A stretch of 64,000 nucleotides of DNA from Diprion similis (taxonomy: Eukaryota > Arthropoda > Insecta > Hymenoptera > Diprionidae). The stretch covers positions 21,663,025 through 21,727,024 of the forward strand of contig NC_060108.1 in assembly GCF_021155765.1 (NCBI RefSeq). Reading direction: 5' to 3'. The notes under the pieces are model-generated. The model worked only from the letters and a program-made list of their open reading frames with translations, was not told where the DNA came from and searched no databases. This document shows, one piece after another, positions 39,901 through 52,558 of this stretch; positions within the stretch are counted from its first letter, which is position 1, and the number at the start of each line of letters is the position of its first letter. The position numbers and the translations under genes are program-made.

Positions 39901-42900
39901 TGATGGATTAGATTTAGATTGGGAGTATCCTGTATGCTGGCAGGTGTGTAATCGATTCAAGACGTTTTCTCAAATTTCTGTACATCTACATGAATATTTA
40001 CTTGAAAAACTATTACCATGTATGTCCACTTATAGGTGGACTGTGGAAAAGGCCCAGATTCGGATAAGGAAGGTTTTAGTGCGCTCCTTGAAGAACTGAG
40101 TGCTGAATTCAAACCGAAAGGTCTTCTCTTATCGTCAGCTGTATCACCAAATAAACGGGTGATTGATGCAGGCTATGATGTCCCTGTCCTTGCTAAATAC
40201 TTAGACTGGATAGCTGTAATGTCATATGATTACCACGGGCAGTGGGATAAAAAAACAGGGCACAATGCACCCTTCTACGAGCGGCCAGATGACTGGGAGC
40301 CTACATTCAATGCTGTAAATATATGATGTTGATAATTACTATGTTCTCTTATAGATCGTTTCGCTTAGAATTGGTCTATTTTTGACCATATTATTATGCA
40401 GTATGTTTTTTACTCTGTCTAGAACTTCTCCATTCATTACTGGATGGCAAAAGGTGCACCAGCTAAAAAGTTAGTCATGGGTGTTCCTTTTTACGGTCAA
40501 TCATTCTCATTGGCAGAAAGTAAGGAACGAGGTTTAAACGTACCAACCTATGGTGGGGGTGAAGCAGGTGAAGGAACCAGAGCCAGAGGATTCTTGTCAT
40601 ACTACGAAGTAAGCAAATATGCCAGTATTTAATTATTAAGACCATTGAACCACGCATCCTATAGTATAGATTTTTTTATTGTTGTGTCTCATTACTTCAG
40701 ATCTGCGCACGAACACAGCAAAAGGGTTGGACTGTGGTGCAAGACCCATTAAGGAGAATTGGACCCTATGCATACAAGGGAGATCAATGGGTCAGCTTTG
40801 ATGATGCACAACAAATTCAACTGAAAGCAGAATTCATGAAAAACCTTGGACTGGGTGGTGGCATGGTCTGGGCTCTAGACTTAGATGACTTTAAAAACAA
40901 GTGTGGTTGCGAACCGTATCCAATGCTACGAACATTGAATCGAGTGTTGAGGAACTATCCTGACGGACCATTATGCTCAATCACAGGTTAGTGCCAAAAT
41001 ATTATATACCTGCACTGCATTAGCAAACCGCTAAAGAAAAACTTATACCAAGATTGTTAAAAGTTGAAACAAATTATGTCTGCACTTTTTTTTGTATCGA
41101 TACATAGAATTCATTGAAACTGAAGAACCTCCCTCGGTTACATTATCCCCCATGAAGCCGTCGTCGACACCTAGTTATGAGCCTCCTCGGCCCACAAAAC
41201 CTAGCTACAAACCTCCACAGTGGACAAAACCTAGCACAACTTCACAACCTGATTACATGTCCACAACTGAGATTGATGATACGATTGAAATTGAAGTCAT
41301 CTCAGTACCGGATTCCCGGCCACCAACTGGAGACTGTCAAGGCCAGATGTACTTGCCTCATGAAAGAGATTGCTCCAAATATTACCTCTGCAATTTCGGA
41401 CAGATAACAGAACAAATATGCGCAGGAGGTCTTCACTGGAATAAGGATCATTGCGATTGGCCAGAGAACAGTGAATGCAAGAAAAAGCAACAAAGTTCAA
41501 CAGTATGTAATTTATTTATTCTTCCAACGAATGTATCTTGATAATTTGTCAACTGTATTTGCTTAGTAATTAAAAATAATGTATCAATTCTGCCTATTAA
41601 TCGAGTTAGTTATCTGTTATGTCCATTCTACAGATGACTTATACATAATGTTTATTCTATAGATAGAGTCTAACATACCTGGAGGAGCAGAAGCACCAGC
41701 TGTAACGCCATCTGCACCAATACCAGTAATTTCCAGTGAAAAACCTTCTAACGTTCCCGAAGTACCAATCGTTGTCGACAGGCCTAATTCAGGGCAGAAA
41801 AAAATGGTTTGCTACTTCACAAATTGGGCTTGGTATAGGCCTGGAGTTGGAAAGTATGTTCCAGAAGACATCGACACAAGCCTGTGCACACATATTGTAT
41901 ACGGCTTTGCTGTATTAGATACAGAAGAACTGAAGATTAAGACACATGACTCTTGGGCAGATATTGACAATGAGTTCTACCGCAAGGTAACATCTCTAAA
42001 AGCAAGAGGAATAAAGGTGTTGATAGCAATTGGAGGCTGGAATGACTCAGCTGGAGACAAGTACAGTCGATTGGTCAACAATCCAGATGCCAGAAGAAAG
42101 TTCATAATCAACGTTCTGAAGTTTATTGAAAAATACGACTTTGATGGACTTGATTTGGATTGGGAATATCCCGTTTGCTGGCAGGTAGGTCCCAAATCTC
42201 GTCAAATATATTAAATTAGTTTAATAAAGTACTCAATTGGCCTCGACGATTACAGACTTTATTCCATTTCTAGGTGGATTGCAACCTCGGACCATCTTCT
42301 GATAAGGAAAGTTTTGCAGCTTTCCTTCAAGAATTGAGCGACGAATTTAGACCTAAGGGACTCTTACTATCTGCTGCCGTATCCGCAAGCAAACGAGTTA
42401 TAGATTATGGCTACGATGTACCAGCACTGGCTGAATATCTAGACTGGATTGCTGTGATGACGTACGACTATCACGGACACTGGGAACGTAAGACAGGGCA
42501 TGTCGCTCCGCTCTACTACTATCCTGGTGACGAATTCGACTACTTCAATGCCAATTACTCAATGAATTATTGGATAACAAAGGGAGCACCCCCAAGTAGT
42601 CTTGTCATGGGTGTACCACTATATGGACAGAGTTTCACTTTAACCAGCGTATCAAGTAGAGGGTTGCAAGCAGCTGCTTCGGGACCAGGCCAAGCTGGGG
42701 AGTTCACACGAGCTGGCGGTTTTCTTGCTTATTATGAGGCAGGTTTGAAGTTGATATGGATAGGAGAAACAACATTGAATATTATTATTTCAATCTTTAG
42801 AGTGAATATGAATATTTTTGTTTCACATATTGTGTAAATTAAGAGGAAACATTGGATTAGAAGTAAATTGGAAAGCGTCCATTGTTATCAGATTTAGATA

Positions 42901-43384
42901 CATTTAACATCAAATTACCATGCAATAATATTAATACATAACAATAATAACATCTCGCCGTTGTTATGTATAATATAGGGGTTGAAAAGCTATAACATTT
43001 GTTTATGTTGCTCGTAGATATGTCATAATGTGAAAAACGGTCGTTGGACAGTGGTCAAAGATTCGAAGGGGCGATTAGGGCCTTACGCGACATCCGGAGA
43101 TCAGTGGGTCGGTTATGATGACATTGCTGAAGTCACAAGAAAGGTAACTATAGAAAAGATATAAAAATATTTCTCTGGCACCACTAAGAGGTGTATTTAC
43201 AAATAAATTTTTTTATACGTTTCAGGCAAATTTGATACGAGATCTAGATCTTGGAGGTGGCATGGTTTGGGCTTTGGATCTTGATGACTTCACCAATCGA
43301 TGCGGATGTGGAAAATATCCACTTTTAACTGCACTGAATCGTGCTTTACAGGGAGATGCAGATCAGGCCATCGATTGCGTTTAA
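30989..43384 (+). CDS. Cht10: Multidomain chitinase 10 (group II), five GH18 and five CBM14 domains
   Basis: Secreted cuticle/molting chitinase. Twenty-eight exons (first 30989-31269, last 43226-43384) join to 8124 nt, 2707 aa, the usual Cht10 size. Approximate residues: signal peptide 1-20; GH18-1 125-470; CBM14 475-530; GH18-2 555-920; Ser/Thr-rich linker; three CBM14 1040-1290; GH18-3 1358-1725; GH18-4 1768-2140; CBM14 2210-2265; GH18-5 2320-2700. Domains 3-5 have the full FDGLDLDWEYP catalytic motif and (M/S)(T/S)YDYHG. GH18-1 keeps DWE (FDGIEIDWEG) but lacks YDYHG. GH18-2 keeps MTYDYHG but reads FNGLSFEWNYP, losing the catalytic Glu. CBM14 domains show the six-Cys pattern. The intron after residue 2613 has a GC donor. 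The exon 1/2 join (31269|31365, donor gttagt) is the least certain; it restores the repeated KxPLRxxVE motif. Confidence 0.95.
31838..32334 (+). other. Cht10 intron 3
   Basis: A 497-bp intron, with poly-T stretches and two loosely similar segments containing 'aatggacc' (about 32068 and 32188). An open frame runs from 32202 into exon 4, but the cctttgcag acceptor at 32334 and the conserved GYKAAVGLKQR start show that it is intronic before 32335. Confidence 0.7.
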
Positions 43385-44692
43385 GTATATTTATTTTATC
43401 TGTGTTTAACAGATACATAATGAATATGACAAGGCAGTATCATCTCCGAGGAAATACGTTTGATAGAGTAAGTTGATATAACAGGCGAAGTTTTTAATTT
43501 TCCAACTAAAACGAATTACCTCTAAGCATCAAATTTACTTTTAAATCATTCCAACTCAATTCATATGAAATTCTATAGATCTTCATTATCTTTTTTCTTA
43601 CTTGCGCAAGAACGACCGTTAGAACTACTGATACATAGTTAAAATATAATTTGCACTAAGTCTATAAGATTGTGAGGAAACTCTTCCGAGTGACATGATA
43701 TAAATTGCTCAAAATCATATACATGTGTAACACACATTATTGTGTGTAACTGTTATGCAGACACTAATTGTCATGTCACCTGAGAAGAAAATATACGTGG
43801 ATTGCTGGTGATTATGAATGTAGTGATAATAATAGTTGATAATCTACTATATCGTAGCCATAAGAATTCTATATTTTACGTAGTTTGTATAGTACTTAAT
43901 AAAGGACTGCTATTTTTATTCACTGTGTCAATCATAAAATGGGCCAGATTTTCACCTAACAATCATCAACCTTCATCAGTAATTTTAAAATGGTGCATGT
44001 AGTTCTTTAAAGAAAGAAATATTGGTAGTTTGCCTTTTGCGCTCTTAATTCTTGGTAAACTCGGTACCCAAATCAATAAAAGAATTAGCTAAATCCATAA
44101 AAAATTTGCACCAAAAATAATAAAGTCAATACTTAGAGTGACGTTAGTGATAACTTGTTTATATTATTTCATCATAGGGATATATCATATCGTGAAATGT
44201 ACAAGTTTAATTAATGATATATCGCAACATGATAGACATACTATAATACTCAAGTGTGTTACCAAGTGTAATGAAATATTAGCGGATAGTTGTAGCAGAG
44301 AGGGAAAAAATGTTTGAAAAAAAAGACAATGAACCGCTCGACAAAACAATATCCAAAACTCAGTAATTAGAATCGAATGTATACATTAACTTCAATGAAA
44401 TAAACTTATGAGATCTCTGACATGTTCGATTTACAAGAGATTATAGTACTCAAATATTCATAACAGAATGGGTACTCGTTTTTCTTATATCGATAATTAA
44501 ATAAATTAATGTTTACAGTTTAGAGTTTTTATCGAAGCTGATAAAAATAATCAGAAACAACTCTTATCACACGATTACGTATTTTCGATATTTTCAACGC
44601 ACATAAATCGGCCCAATTGCATAACTGGTCAACTCAGTTACACGGGTTATATGTTACTACCCTTACCGTTAACCACGCACGGAATACGTACC
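43385..44692. other. Cht10 3' UTR and intergenic region
   Basis: About 1.3 kb, AT-rich, between the Cht10 stop and the sugar-transporter promoter. Likely Cht10 3' UTR followed by upstream promoter sequence. I see no coding exon. Confidence 0.5.
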
Positions 44693-44728
44693 TATAAAAA
44701 TGAATCAACAACAACACGCCATTCAGTC
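44693..44728 (+). promoter_or_regulatory. Core promoter (TATA plus Inr) of the SLC2 sugar transporter
   Basis: TATAAAAA starts at 44693, and an arthropod initiator TCAGTC sits at 44723-44728 with its A at 44725. The T-to-A distance is 32 bp, the canonical spacing. Transcription is predicted to start at 44725. Confidence 0.7.
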
Positions 44729-44738
44729 ATCGCAGGAG

Positions 44739-44822
44739 ATGCGACGGACACTGTTCAGCGTACATAACCTTAATTTATTTCTTAACTATAGGTATATTGG
44801 ATTCTTAGGGATTCTTGGGTGA
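44739..44822 (+). other. Upstream ORF in the sugar-transporter leader
   Basis: The first ATG after the predicted start site opens a 27-codon frame (starting MRRTLFSVHN) that stops at 44820-44822, before the main ATG at 44884. It may dampen translation. A gtatat string at 44791 could instead splice part of it out. Confidence 0.4.
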
Positions 44823-44883
44823 TTTTGAATTTCGTTGAAACGTTTTATGAGCTTTCCATCGTGACACGTGACTAAGTACAGTA

Positions 44884-47800
44884 ATGGGTAAAAAAATATT
44901 GAATGATACGAAAATTTTCAATTATATAAAACAACTTTCAAATATTATTTATAAACTTTAATCGAAGACTTGCATTGCAGAAAATGACACGACGGAAATT
45001 CGCCTCGAAAAACCAGCTGCGATAAAGGTGAATAATCGTGAACAGAGAGCCGTAAGTTGGGAAACTTTTTTATATTCTTGTTATTTTTTCCATCGATCTT
45101 TATTTTTATAATTACTCTTGTTGCAAACTTATCCTTATACCAGACAAAAAATAGAGTTATACATTATACATGTGCATTTATTTACTTTACGTAGTGCACC
45201 AACTGGCACAACTTACAATTAGTTGCAAATATTATGTTATGTGCCAATTGGCTAGATCGTACATCCGATATTGCGTGCCAAAGAAATAAGTATACATTAT
45301 CTATGCACATACTTTAATGCAAGGTCTTATTACAGGAAACCCAGTCAAGGGTCAGAATGTTGATTACATTCTATTGCAGTTATTTGAATTATTTAAGCTC
45401 ATAGAAAAAATTATATTGCGCAATAATTGTTAGACATTTATTACAGTTCTTATGATGATCAGGTTTACCACATCAGCTGAGAAATAATTTTCTTTTATTT
45501 AATAATGTGTGCAAAATTTTTTAAATACTTGGGAACTCTAACATATAACTGATTGGAAATAAGTAATGCTTCTCCCTCAAATACCTTTTTTTCATTTTCA
45601 GAACAATGAGCCAAACAATGAACTGCATCCTGGAGGATGGAGTCCCTTTTTGGTTCTGGCCGGTATTACTTGCTGCTTGGGCTCAGCTTTACCAGCCGGT
45701 TACAATATCGGCGTCATAAATAACCCTGCTGATGTTAGTATAAACCCGGGCTACTGCTGTTCCCTTATCTAAATCAGATTACTGTTAGACTCAAAAGCTG
45801 TATAATATGTGATAAATTTTTGGTACTATAGGTCCAATGTTAACAAAGAAGGCCAATTTCATTAGATCAACACGTTAAGCTGCCTGCTTAGTATTTATTA
45901 ATCTTTTGCCACTGAAAATCCTCAGCAGATCTCCCAGCATGACGATGAGATCATTTTATTCTGAAGAGGATAGATTGTTACAGTCAATTCATACTGAGCT
46001 TCAAAAAAGGGGGAATAGACCAGTTCATGCTTACATATTTGTCCTTCTAAAGAGGAATATTAAAAAACTGCATAGTGTAATTTTTTATTCATTGTTTTCT
46101 ATCATTTTTTCGTATTCAGATGATTGGATTAGTAGTTGTATTAAGTATACAACCAGTTATAGAGAATTACCCGAAAGCCGCTCAAAGTATGAATCCCATT
46201 GCGGATTTTAGCTGCAATATTTTGTATCTGTATACGAAACTCTACATATACATATACTACTTTTCAAATTTCAGCTAATGAAGAAATTTTGTAATGAAAC
46301 AATTGAAGAACGTTTCAATGTCCAATTAACAGAAGAGACTTTAAATATAGTTTGGGCAACTGTTGTTTCAATTTTTCTGGTCGGAGGAGTAACAGGTTCC
46401 CTATCTGCAGGTTGGTTAGCTGATAAACTGGGGAGAAGAGGTGCTCTCGCAATTGGCAACACTTGCGGAATAATCGGAGCAATATTTTTCATATCTGCTA
46501 AGGCTGCGAATTCAGTAGAAATCCTGATGGTGGGCAGATTATTTGTAGGTCAGTACGCTTTCATAATCAGTAGTATTTTTAATTTTGTCTGGAAAATTAA
46601 TAAATCAGAAATAAATATTTCAGTCATAGTTTGAAGGAACAAAAATGAAATTTTTCTACAATATATTATTAATTTCAGGACTTTCCGGAGGTCTGGCGAC
46701 AAGCCTTGTGCCGATGTACATGACAGAAACAGCACCTTTAAAATTGAGAGGAGCAGTGGGCGTATTTTGCCAATTGGGCATTACCTGTGGCGTGTTGTTG
46801 GGTCAAATTGTAAGTCTCGATTCTACTTTGGGAACTGAAAACTCCTGGCCCGTCATGCTAGCTGCATTCTCACCTCTTTGTTTAGCTTCTTTGGGACTAT
46901 TATTTGTATTACCAGAGAGTCCGAAATATTTGTATGTCATCAAAAATCAAGGAGGAAAAGCTATTAAGGGTTTGTAATATTTATAAATCTGCTCAAGGAT
47001 TTGAGCTCACAATAAAATCATATAGTGCCATATATATGATCGATACAATATGCAGTTTTTCATTACATTGTTTTAGAACTCAGCCGTCTACGGAACATGG
47101 ACGTATCTCTACTGAGTACCGAAATAGCGAGTTTAGACCAAGAAGCAGTTGCGGCCGAAACAACGGAAACTTGGACAATTGGTCGCGTGATGAAAGATCC
47201 GTCTCTTAGACTACCACTAATACTTGTTTGTGCTATGCAAGCTGGGCAACAATTTAGTGGTGTCAACGCAGTATTCTTCTATTCAAATAAAATATTTAAA
47301 GAAGCCAAGCTAGGAGAAACTGGTGCTCAATATGCAACTCTTGGAACCGGTGTAATTAACGTAGTCATGGCGTTGATAGCAGTGCCAATAATGTCTCTCT
47401 TTGGAAGAAGAACATTATTCCTCCTCAGTTGTTACTTGGCTGTAGGATGTTTGACTTTCCTCTGTTTTGCAATTATATTTATAGTAAGTGTTCAATGATC
47501 TCAAATTTTTGCAAAATAACCCGAATAAGTCAATCAAATTAAATGCAATATTAAAGAGATGGTAATCATAATCCTTTGCTTGCAGGAAACTGCTGCTGCT
47601 ATGCCATGGTTTTGCATGATAGCTGTCCTGGCATATGTGTTATTCTATGGTCTGGGTATGGGACCAATACCATATTTCATCGGGTCTGAACTATTCGACG
47701 TTGGACCTCGACCTGCAGCTATGGCTCTCGGAAGTGTTTGTAACTGGGGTGGTAATTTCATTGTCGGAATGGCATTTGAATCTGTGATGGCCGTAATTGG

Positions 47801-48051
47801 ACCGTACAGTTTTCTCATATTTGCTGGCTGCACTTTATTACTTGCACTCTTCAACAGGTGTGAAATCGGAAAACTTGATTTATTAAATTTCAGAGTGCAT
47901 CAATATTCGTTCTAGTTTTTATAATAATTTTTTTTTCAGGGTTTACCTACCAGAGACACGTGGTCGAGATACTATGGAAATATCAGCGACTATGACCAAA
48001 GGATTTAAATCAAGACCTAATTATACACCGGTTGCTCAATGGCAGCCCTAA
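44884..48051 (+). CDS. Facilitated sugar transporter, SLC2/GLUT family (class I-like)
   Basis: Twelve-TM major facilitator hexose transporter of the plasma membrane. Exons: 44884-44887, 44981-45027, 45602-45733, 46275-46548, 46679-46969, 47077-47483, 47586-47857 and 47940-48051; 1539 nt, 512 aa. The first coding exon gives only ATGG; the N-terminus reads MENDTTEIRLEKPAAIK. Family signatures: GSALPAGYNIGVINNP (TM1), GWLADKLGRRGAL, the sugar-transporter segment ending YMTETAPLKLRGA, LPESPKYLY, QQFSGVNAVFFYS (TM7), LFGRRTLFLLS, GPIPYFIGSELF (TM10) and YLPETRGRD. TM7 has QFS where classic glucose transporters have QLS, so the substrate is uncertain. Resembles GLUT1/3-like insect transporters. Preceded by a TATA/Inr promoter; tail-to-tail with SLC25A35. 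Confidence 0.93.
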
Positions 48052-48426
48052 TTTCTATGAATCTTCGAATAAAGGAACTATTCTATGTCAATATGACTCT
48101 ACCTCATAACAAAGAGGTAGCACTCAACAAAAGTATGAGTAACGTACTTAACCAGCCTAGTACAAAGTAGAAGGTTTATTACGAATGAGCTGGCAAAACC
48201 TTCAACTATCAGATTGTGTAATGATAAAAATGTAACATTGGGATTTTTTTGCAATGTGATAATAGAAAAAGAACTATGAGATAATCATTTTTAGTAGGAT
48301 TTTTGTAATACATTGTAATTTGACTTTTCGAGTCTATCTTAATTTATTACATTTTTTGATACATATTAAAACATTTGTACAGCATTTTGTAGCACAAAAT
48401 TGTTGAGAGAAATAATTTCGTGTTAC

Positions 48427-48432
48427 AATAAA
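48427..48432 (+). promoter_or_regulatory. Poly(A) signal candidate for the SLC2 gene
   Basis: AATAAA about 375 bp after the stop; another lies at 48068-48073. The distal one is only 48 bp from the convergent SLC25A35 stop. Confidence 0.4.
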
Positions 48433-48479
48433 TAACATACTTTTTATACACCTAATAAATTGATTATTGCTATTACATA

Positions 48480-49777
48480 TTATTGAGATTCGCTCGTGAA
48501 CTTCGTATAGAGTTTATCTAACTCATCATAAAATACCAAACATAAGACAGTATGAGGAGCTATTCTCAACCATGTTGGAAATGTACCTTTGTACAGTCCG
48601 GAAATTCCTTCTTTCTTAGCTATCTTAATCAAGGCATCGAATACGCCATTGTACAAAAGCCCTTTACCCTTTGCATCGACTCCTGTAAAAACCAGTACAA
48701 AATTATTCCGAGAAAGCTTATTAGCATTTACGGTAATTAGTACAATGTAGGTTGCTTAGAGTTTGAACCACTTAGTCACAAATGACTTTTCTTCATTGTC
48801 ATCATTCATTTACCTTGATTATATAGTCTTGTTGCAACAACATCAAATGGTTGCATAGTTAAGGCTGGACAAGTACCGCCCACAAAACTAGCCATAAATG
48901 TCAATAAAACTGGATGATCAGGAAATACCTACAACAATAATATATTTATGTAAAAATAACCAATCAATTTGAAATTTTATATGATGTTGATAAACTCTGA
49001 TGGAGATTATGTAATGCTTGCATACGTTTATAGATTTCAACCAGTCCGATGCCAAACTAAACGATGTTAGCTGTGTTGCAGATCCTACAAAAAGTCTGGG
49101 GGCACCAGCGTTCCATCCACGATAAAGAGATTTGAATCCTCCTTCTCTCCATAAATTTCGAAAAGCAGCCCAGGTGCTAACGTGACCGTGCTGATGGCCG
49201 ACTGCTATGGAAGAAGCAGCTTGAGCTTGCAATTGTGTTTTGACCTAAAAAGATCAGAGAATGTAAACTCAAAATTGCTTATATTATTTCTAATTTGACA
49301 GGATAAACTTTTGCATTAATTGACTGACGGAAATCTTTTTGCAAAGACAAATTTGAAAATAGAATATTGCCCAGTTACCATGTACAAAGGACTACCAATA
49401 ATAGATGCCACAGCACCTGCAGTGCCAGATATTACTGCGGTCTTTACAATACTGGTTTTTCCATACTTGTTCAAAGTCCATTTGTGCTTTTTTGCAATAT
49501 TGTAGGTTCCTAGCCGGACTCCGTTTAGAACCAATTGGAATCCAATAGCTGGTATAAAACCGGCTTGTAGCGCAAAAATGCCTTCATGCCTTGCAACAAT
49601 GTAGGCAGCATGAATTGTGTTTTTGTAAAGTTTTTTATAGGTCCCACGTGTTGCCAACTCTCCTTGAAGCTGGAGGCGTATTTTTATTACATCAATCGGG
49701 TTTGTAAAACACCCGGCACCCATTGCCGCGATACCACCAAGTGCAAATTCTACTCCTGGCCTAGGATAAGAATTCAT
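48480..49777 (-). CDS. SLC25A35: Mitochondrial carrier, SLC25A35/SLC25A34-like
   Basis: Six-TM inner-membrane carrier. Minus-strand exons: 49777-49379, 49244-49026, 48928-48814 and 48682-48480; 936 nt, 311 aa, standard for the family. The three repeat signatures are visible: NPIDVIKIRLQLQG in repeat 1, SPLYMVKTQLQAQA in repeat 2 (split by an intron after SPLYM) and QPFDVVATRLYNQG in repeat 3. The repeat 2 and 3 forms are characteristic of SLC25A34/35, whose transported substrate is not firmly established. It starts MNSYPRPGVEFALGGIAAMG and ends LDKLYTKFTSESQ. A minus-strand AATAAA (plus 48343-48348) lies within the 3' region of the convergent sugar transporter. Confidence 0.92.
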
Positions 49778-51657
49778 TATTCAGAAGTAAACAAATTATG
49801 GTGTTTACGTTGTTTATAAACTCTCGCAAGTGCATTAGCTGTTGACTGAATCTAGTTCCGACATTTAAATCCTTATACTGTGATGCACCATGATTTGAAA
49901 GCTATTTTAATATAACACTGTTATACTAAATAGAACTTCAACCAGTCTGATATATGATAAGCAGTGTATTTGTATTAAAAGGTTGCATGTATACAGTTTT
50001 ACTTTGAATTATTTTTAAGTAATTTGTTGCCTCTTTATCAGAGTATGTAATTGCATACTGGAACTGCAGCATAATTCTAAAACATTATCCGTGAATTTCT
50101 TAACTGTTGTTGCGTTTAATCTCAAGATAAATTGTACAATCAATAGCAGAAAGATACCTATCAACATAATTCTCTTGTCGGGCAGATTATTCTATTTGAA
50201 AATATTTGAACAGTATTGGCATCCTGTAAATTATGATTACTATACTGATAACAGTACTATAAGTATATTTTTACAACAGTTGAGAATGATTATTGATTTC
50301 TAGAGTAAAGAGATAATTAAATATTACATAGCACACATATATGTATAATTCGATGTATGTACATACATAGCTCTAAATCGTTTCAAAATATGTAACATTT
50401 ATTGTACATTTAATCTATCCTGAAGGTTCGTCAAATGATGCAAGCCTTGTTAAGTTTTTCGTAATAATCTGGATAAATTAAGCTTCACTTTCAAATTTAC
50501 GTCTAATCTTAAATATATTAATCACGAATACGTAATCCAATTTCCATGCTCTTTTTTGGTTTGCTCAAATACCAATTCGGATTTAGAAACCGAGGCCGCA
50601 GATTTTTTTGTTAATGATATGCAAAAATAACAGTTGATTAAAAAAAATTGAGGGAGTTCTCTGCACGAAATAATTTCAAATGTTTTTTTTTCGATCAGTG
50701 CTTAGCAAGATTTATTGTTATACTACTACTGTAAAGTACATTATAATATCAAAAGGGCTTTGGAATCGGTGATTCGAAAGCTGCGCCCTCAGACCTGCAG
50801 AAGACATTGAGTCACATGACCGCTTGTAAATCGAAGTGCAAGTACTGATTCTGACTTATGTAATTGGTCATTCAGCACCAGAGACGGGCGTGTCACGTGG
50901 ATCGCACAACAAATATGTATGTAGACCCATTTGTATTAACGTGTTTAATTGGTCATTCATCAAATATTGTAAAAAGATAACAGAGAGATGTGCTTACAAT
51001 TTTTTCGACGACGACTGCGGCGAGGTGGTTGTCATTTTAATGCAACGGTATTTATATAATTATCACGTGTCAACTGTAATAATCAGCGTGCGTTGAGTTT
51101 CGTGGGTTCAATTTCTTTTTAAAGATACTCCGCACGAATTCGTCATTCATTGGCAGAATCGGTAAGATTACTGACGAAAACGGAACGGACGAGTGTACCT
51201 ATAATAACTAACGTATTGCGAAATCCCCCTATCAGCACATATATAAAACATGCGATTTGAACATCTCTAGCAATAGCTGTGCTGAATTGGTGTAATCGCA
51301 CAAGCTCTATAATCTACTGCCTCGCTTTATTCCAGGCAGCCGCAGTGAACTGATTTCGCATCCCACCTAGAGTACACCCAAATCTTGTAATCTCCACGGG
51401 TCTCATGCTCGCAGAACAGTACGTATTATGTATGTACGTATTACGTGATCGCACATGCGTGAATGGCACATTCAACATTCTGAGTATGACCAGTATGACC
51501 ACGTGGTCCTTAGACTTAGACCATTAGGACTAAATACTCCGTTAGTCACGTAGTTAGGTAAGACCTCTAAATACATGCATACATTCGCCCTCATTTACCC
51601 CGTGATTTACCTTGACGTTTACGCCGTTTATGGATATCATCAAATGTCATTTACAGG
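49778..51657. other. Intergenic region between SLC25A35 and COA8
   Basis: About 1.9 kb between divergent genes, AT-rich with a more mixed stretch at 50800-51560. Short open frames only; no known domain. Both promoters presumably lie here. Confidence 0.5.
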
Positions 51658-52558
51658 ATGCTTGTAAAATCAATGAGCTTGATGTTTCAATGCCGATTAA
51701 AGCGTCTACCGCTTTATCCGAGGGTGAGATAATACTTTTTACCATATTTCACTGTAATGCGTAACCGTAAAAAATGTCAGTATATTCTTATTTAGAGAGG
51801 GTTACATAACCTGAAAATACTACCGTCTGGAAGCCGGTTAGATGCTATTGGACCTCCAGACCCAGTTTCAAATTTGAGACCCATTATTTTTGCGATACCA
51901 GACAAGGAAACTGAACTTGAAAGATGTTACAGAAGGGCGAGAGAATCAGCACAGGCTTGGAATCAGGAGTTCTGGACAAAGCATAATGCCAGTTTTATAT
52001 TGGTAATCATGATCTTTGAAGTACTATGATCCATTAGCAAGTACTCGATACGTTTTAGACAGTTCGTTTCATAGTAATATTAACACTGATCCAAAATCAA
52101 TGTATCTCTGTTGTAATTTATATTTATTGAGCGCGAAGTGATCGTAGCAGCCGTAAATTTTCACAATGCTTCCAACATTTTGTCTGATTACCAGCTTATT
52201 TCACGTTTGTATATATATATATATATATATATATTTTTAAGTATTTGTTTCTTTTCTTGTGATTGAAATTGATTAGTTTTCACGTAGAGGACGTATAGTT
52301 AGAATTATAGTAAACATTGAGATCTATTTTCATCACATTCTACTGAAAATATAATTTCAGGAGCGAAAACAGTTTCAAGAGAATCGCAAGCAGGCTGGAA
52401 TCTCATCATTGACTGCAGATGAAATGTCCGTGTTTTACAAGCAATTTTTGGATAAGAATTGGCAAACCCATCTCAATTACAATATCTCATGGTACAAAAA
52501 AAACATTATGATACTGATTTTGGAAATCAGAGTAAAGTTGTCAAGACTTGGAAGATAG
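51658..52558 (+). CDS. COA8: Cytochrome c oxidase assembly factor 8 (COA8/APOPT1)
   Basis: Mitochondrial factor required for complex IV assembly (family knowledge). Exons 51658-51723, 51796-52002 and 52361-52558; 471 nt, 156 aa. The first exon codes a short basic, hydrophobic N-terminus (MLVKSMSLMFQCRLKRLPLY), suited to a mitochondrial presequence. The conserved core follows: DAIGPPDPVSNLRPIIFAIP, AWNQEFWTKHNASF, then LTADEMSVFYKQFLDKNW and YNISWYKKN, matching the COA8 order of IGPPDxxSNLRP, WNQxFW, ADFYKEFL and YNxxWYKxN. The C-terminal tail is shorter than in vertebrates. An AATAAA at 52616-52621 lies just after the stop. Convergent with the coiled-coil gene. Confidence 0.9.
52208..52234. 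repeat. (TA)n microsatellite in a COA8 intron
   Basis: About 13 TA units within intron 2 of COA8. Confidence 0.95.
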
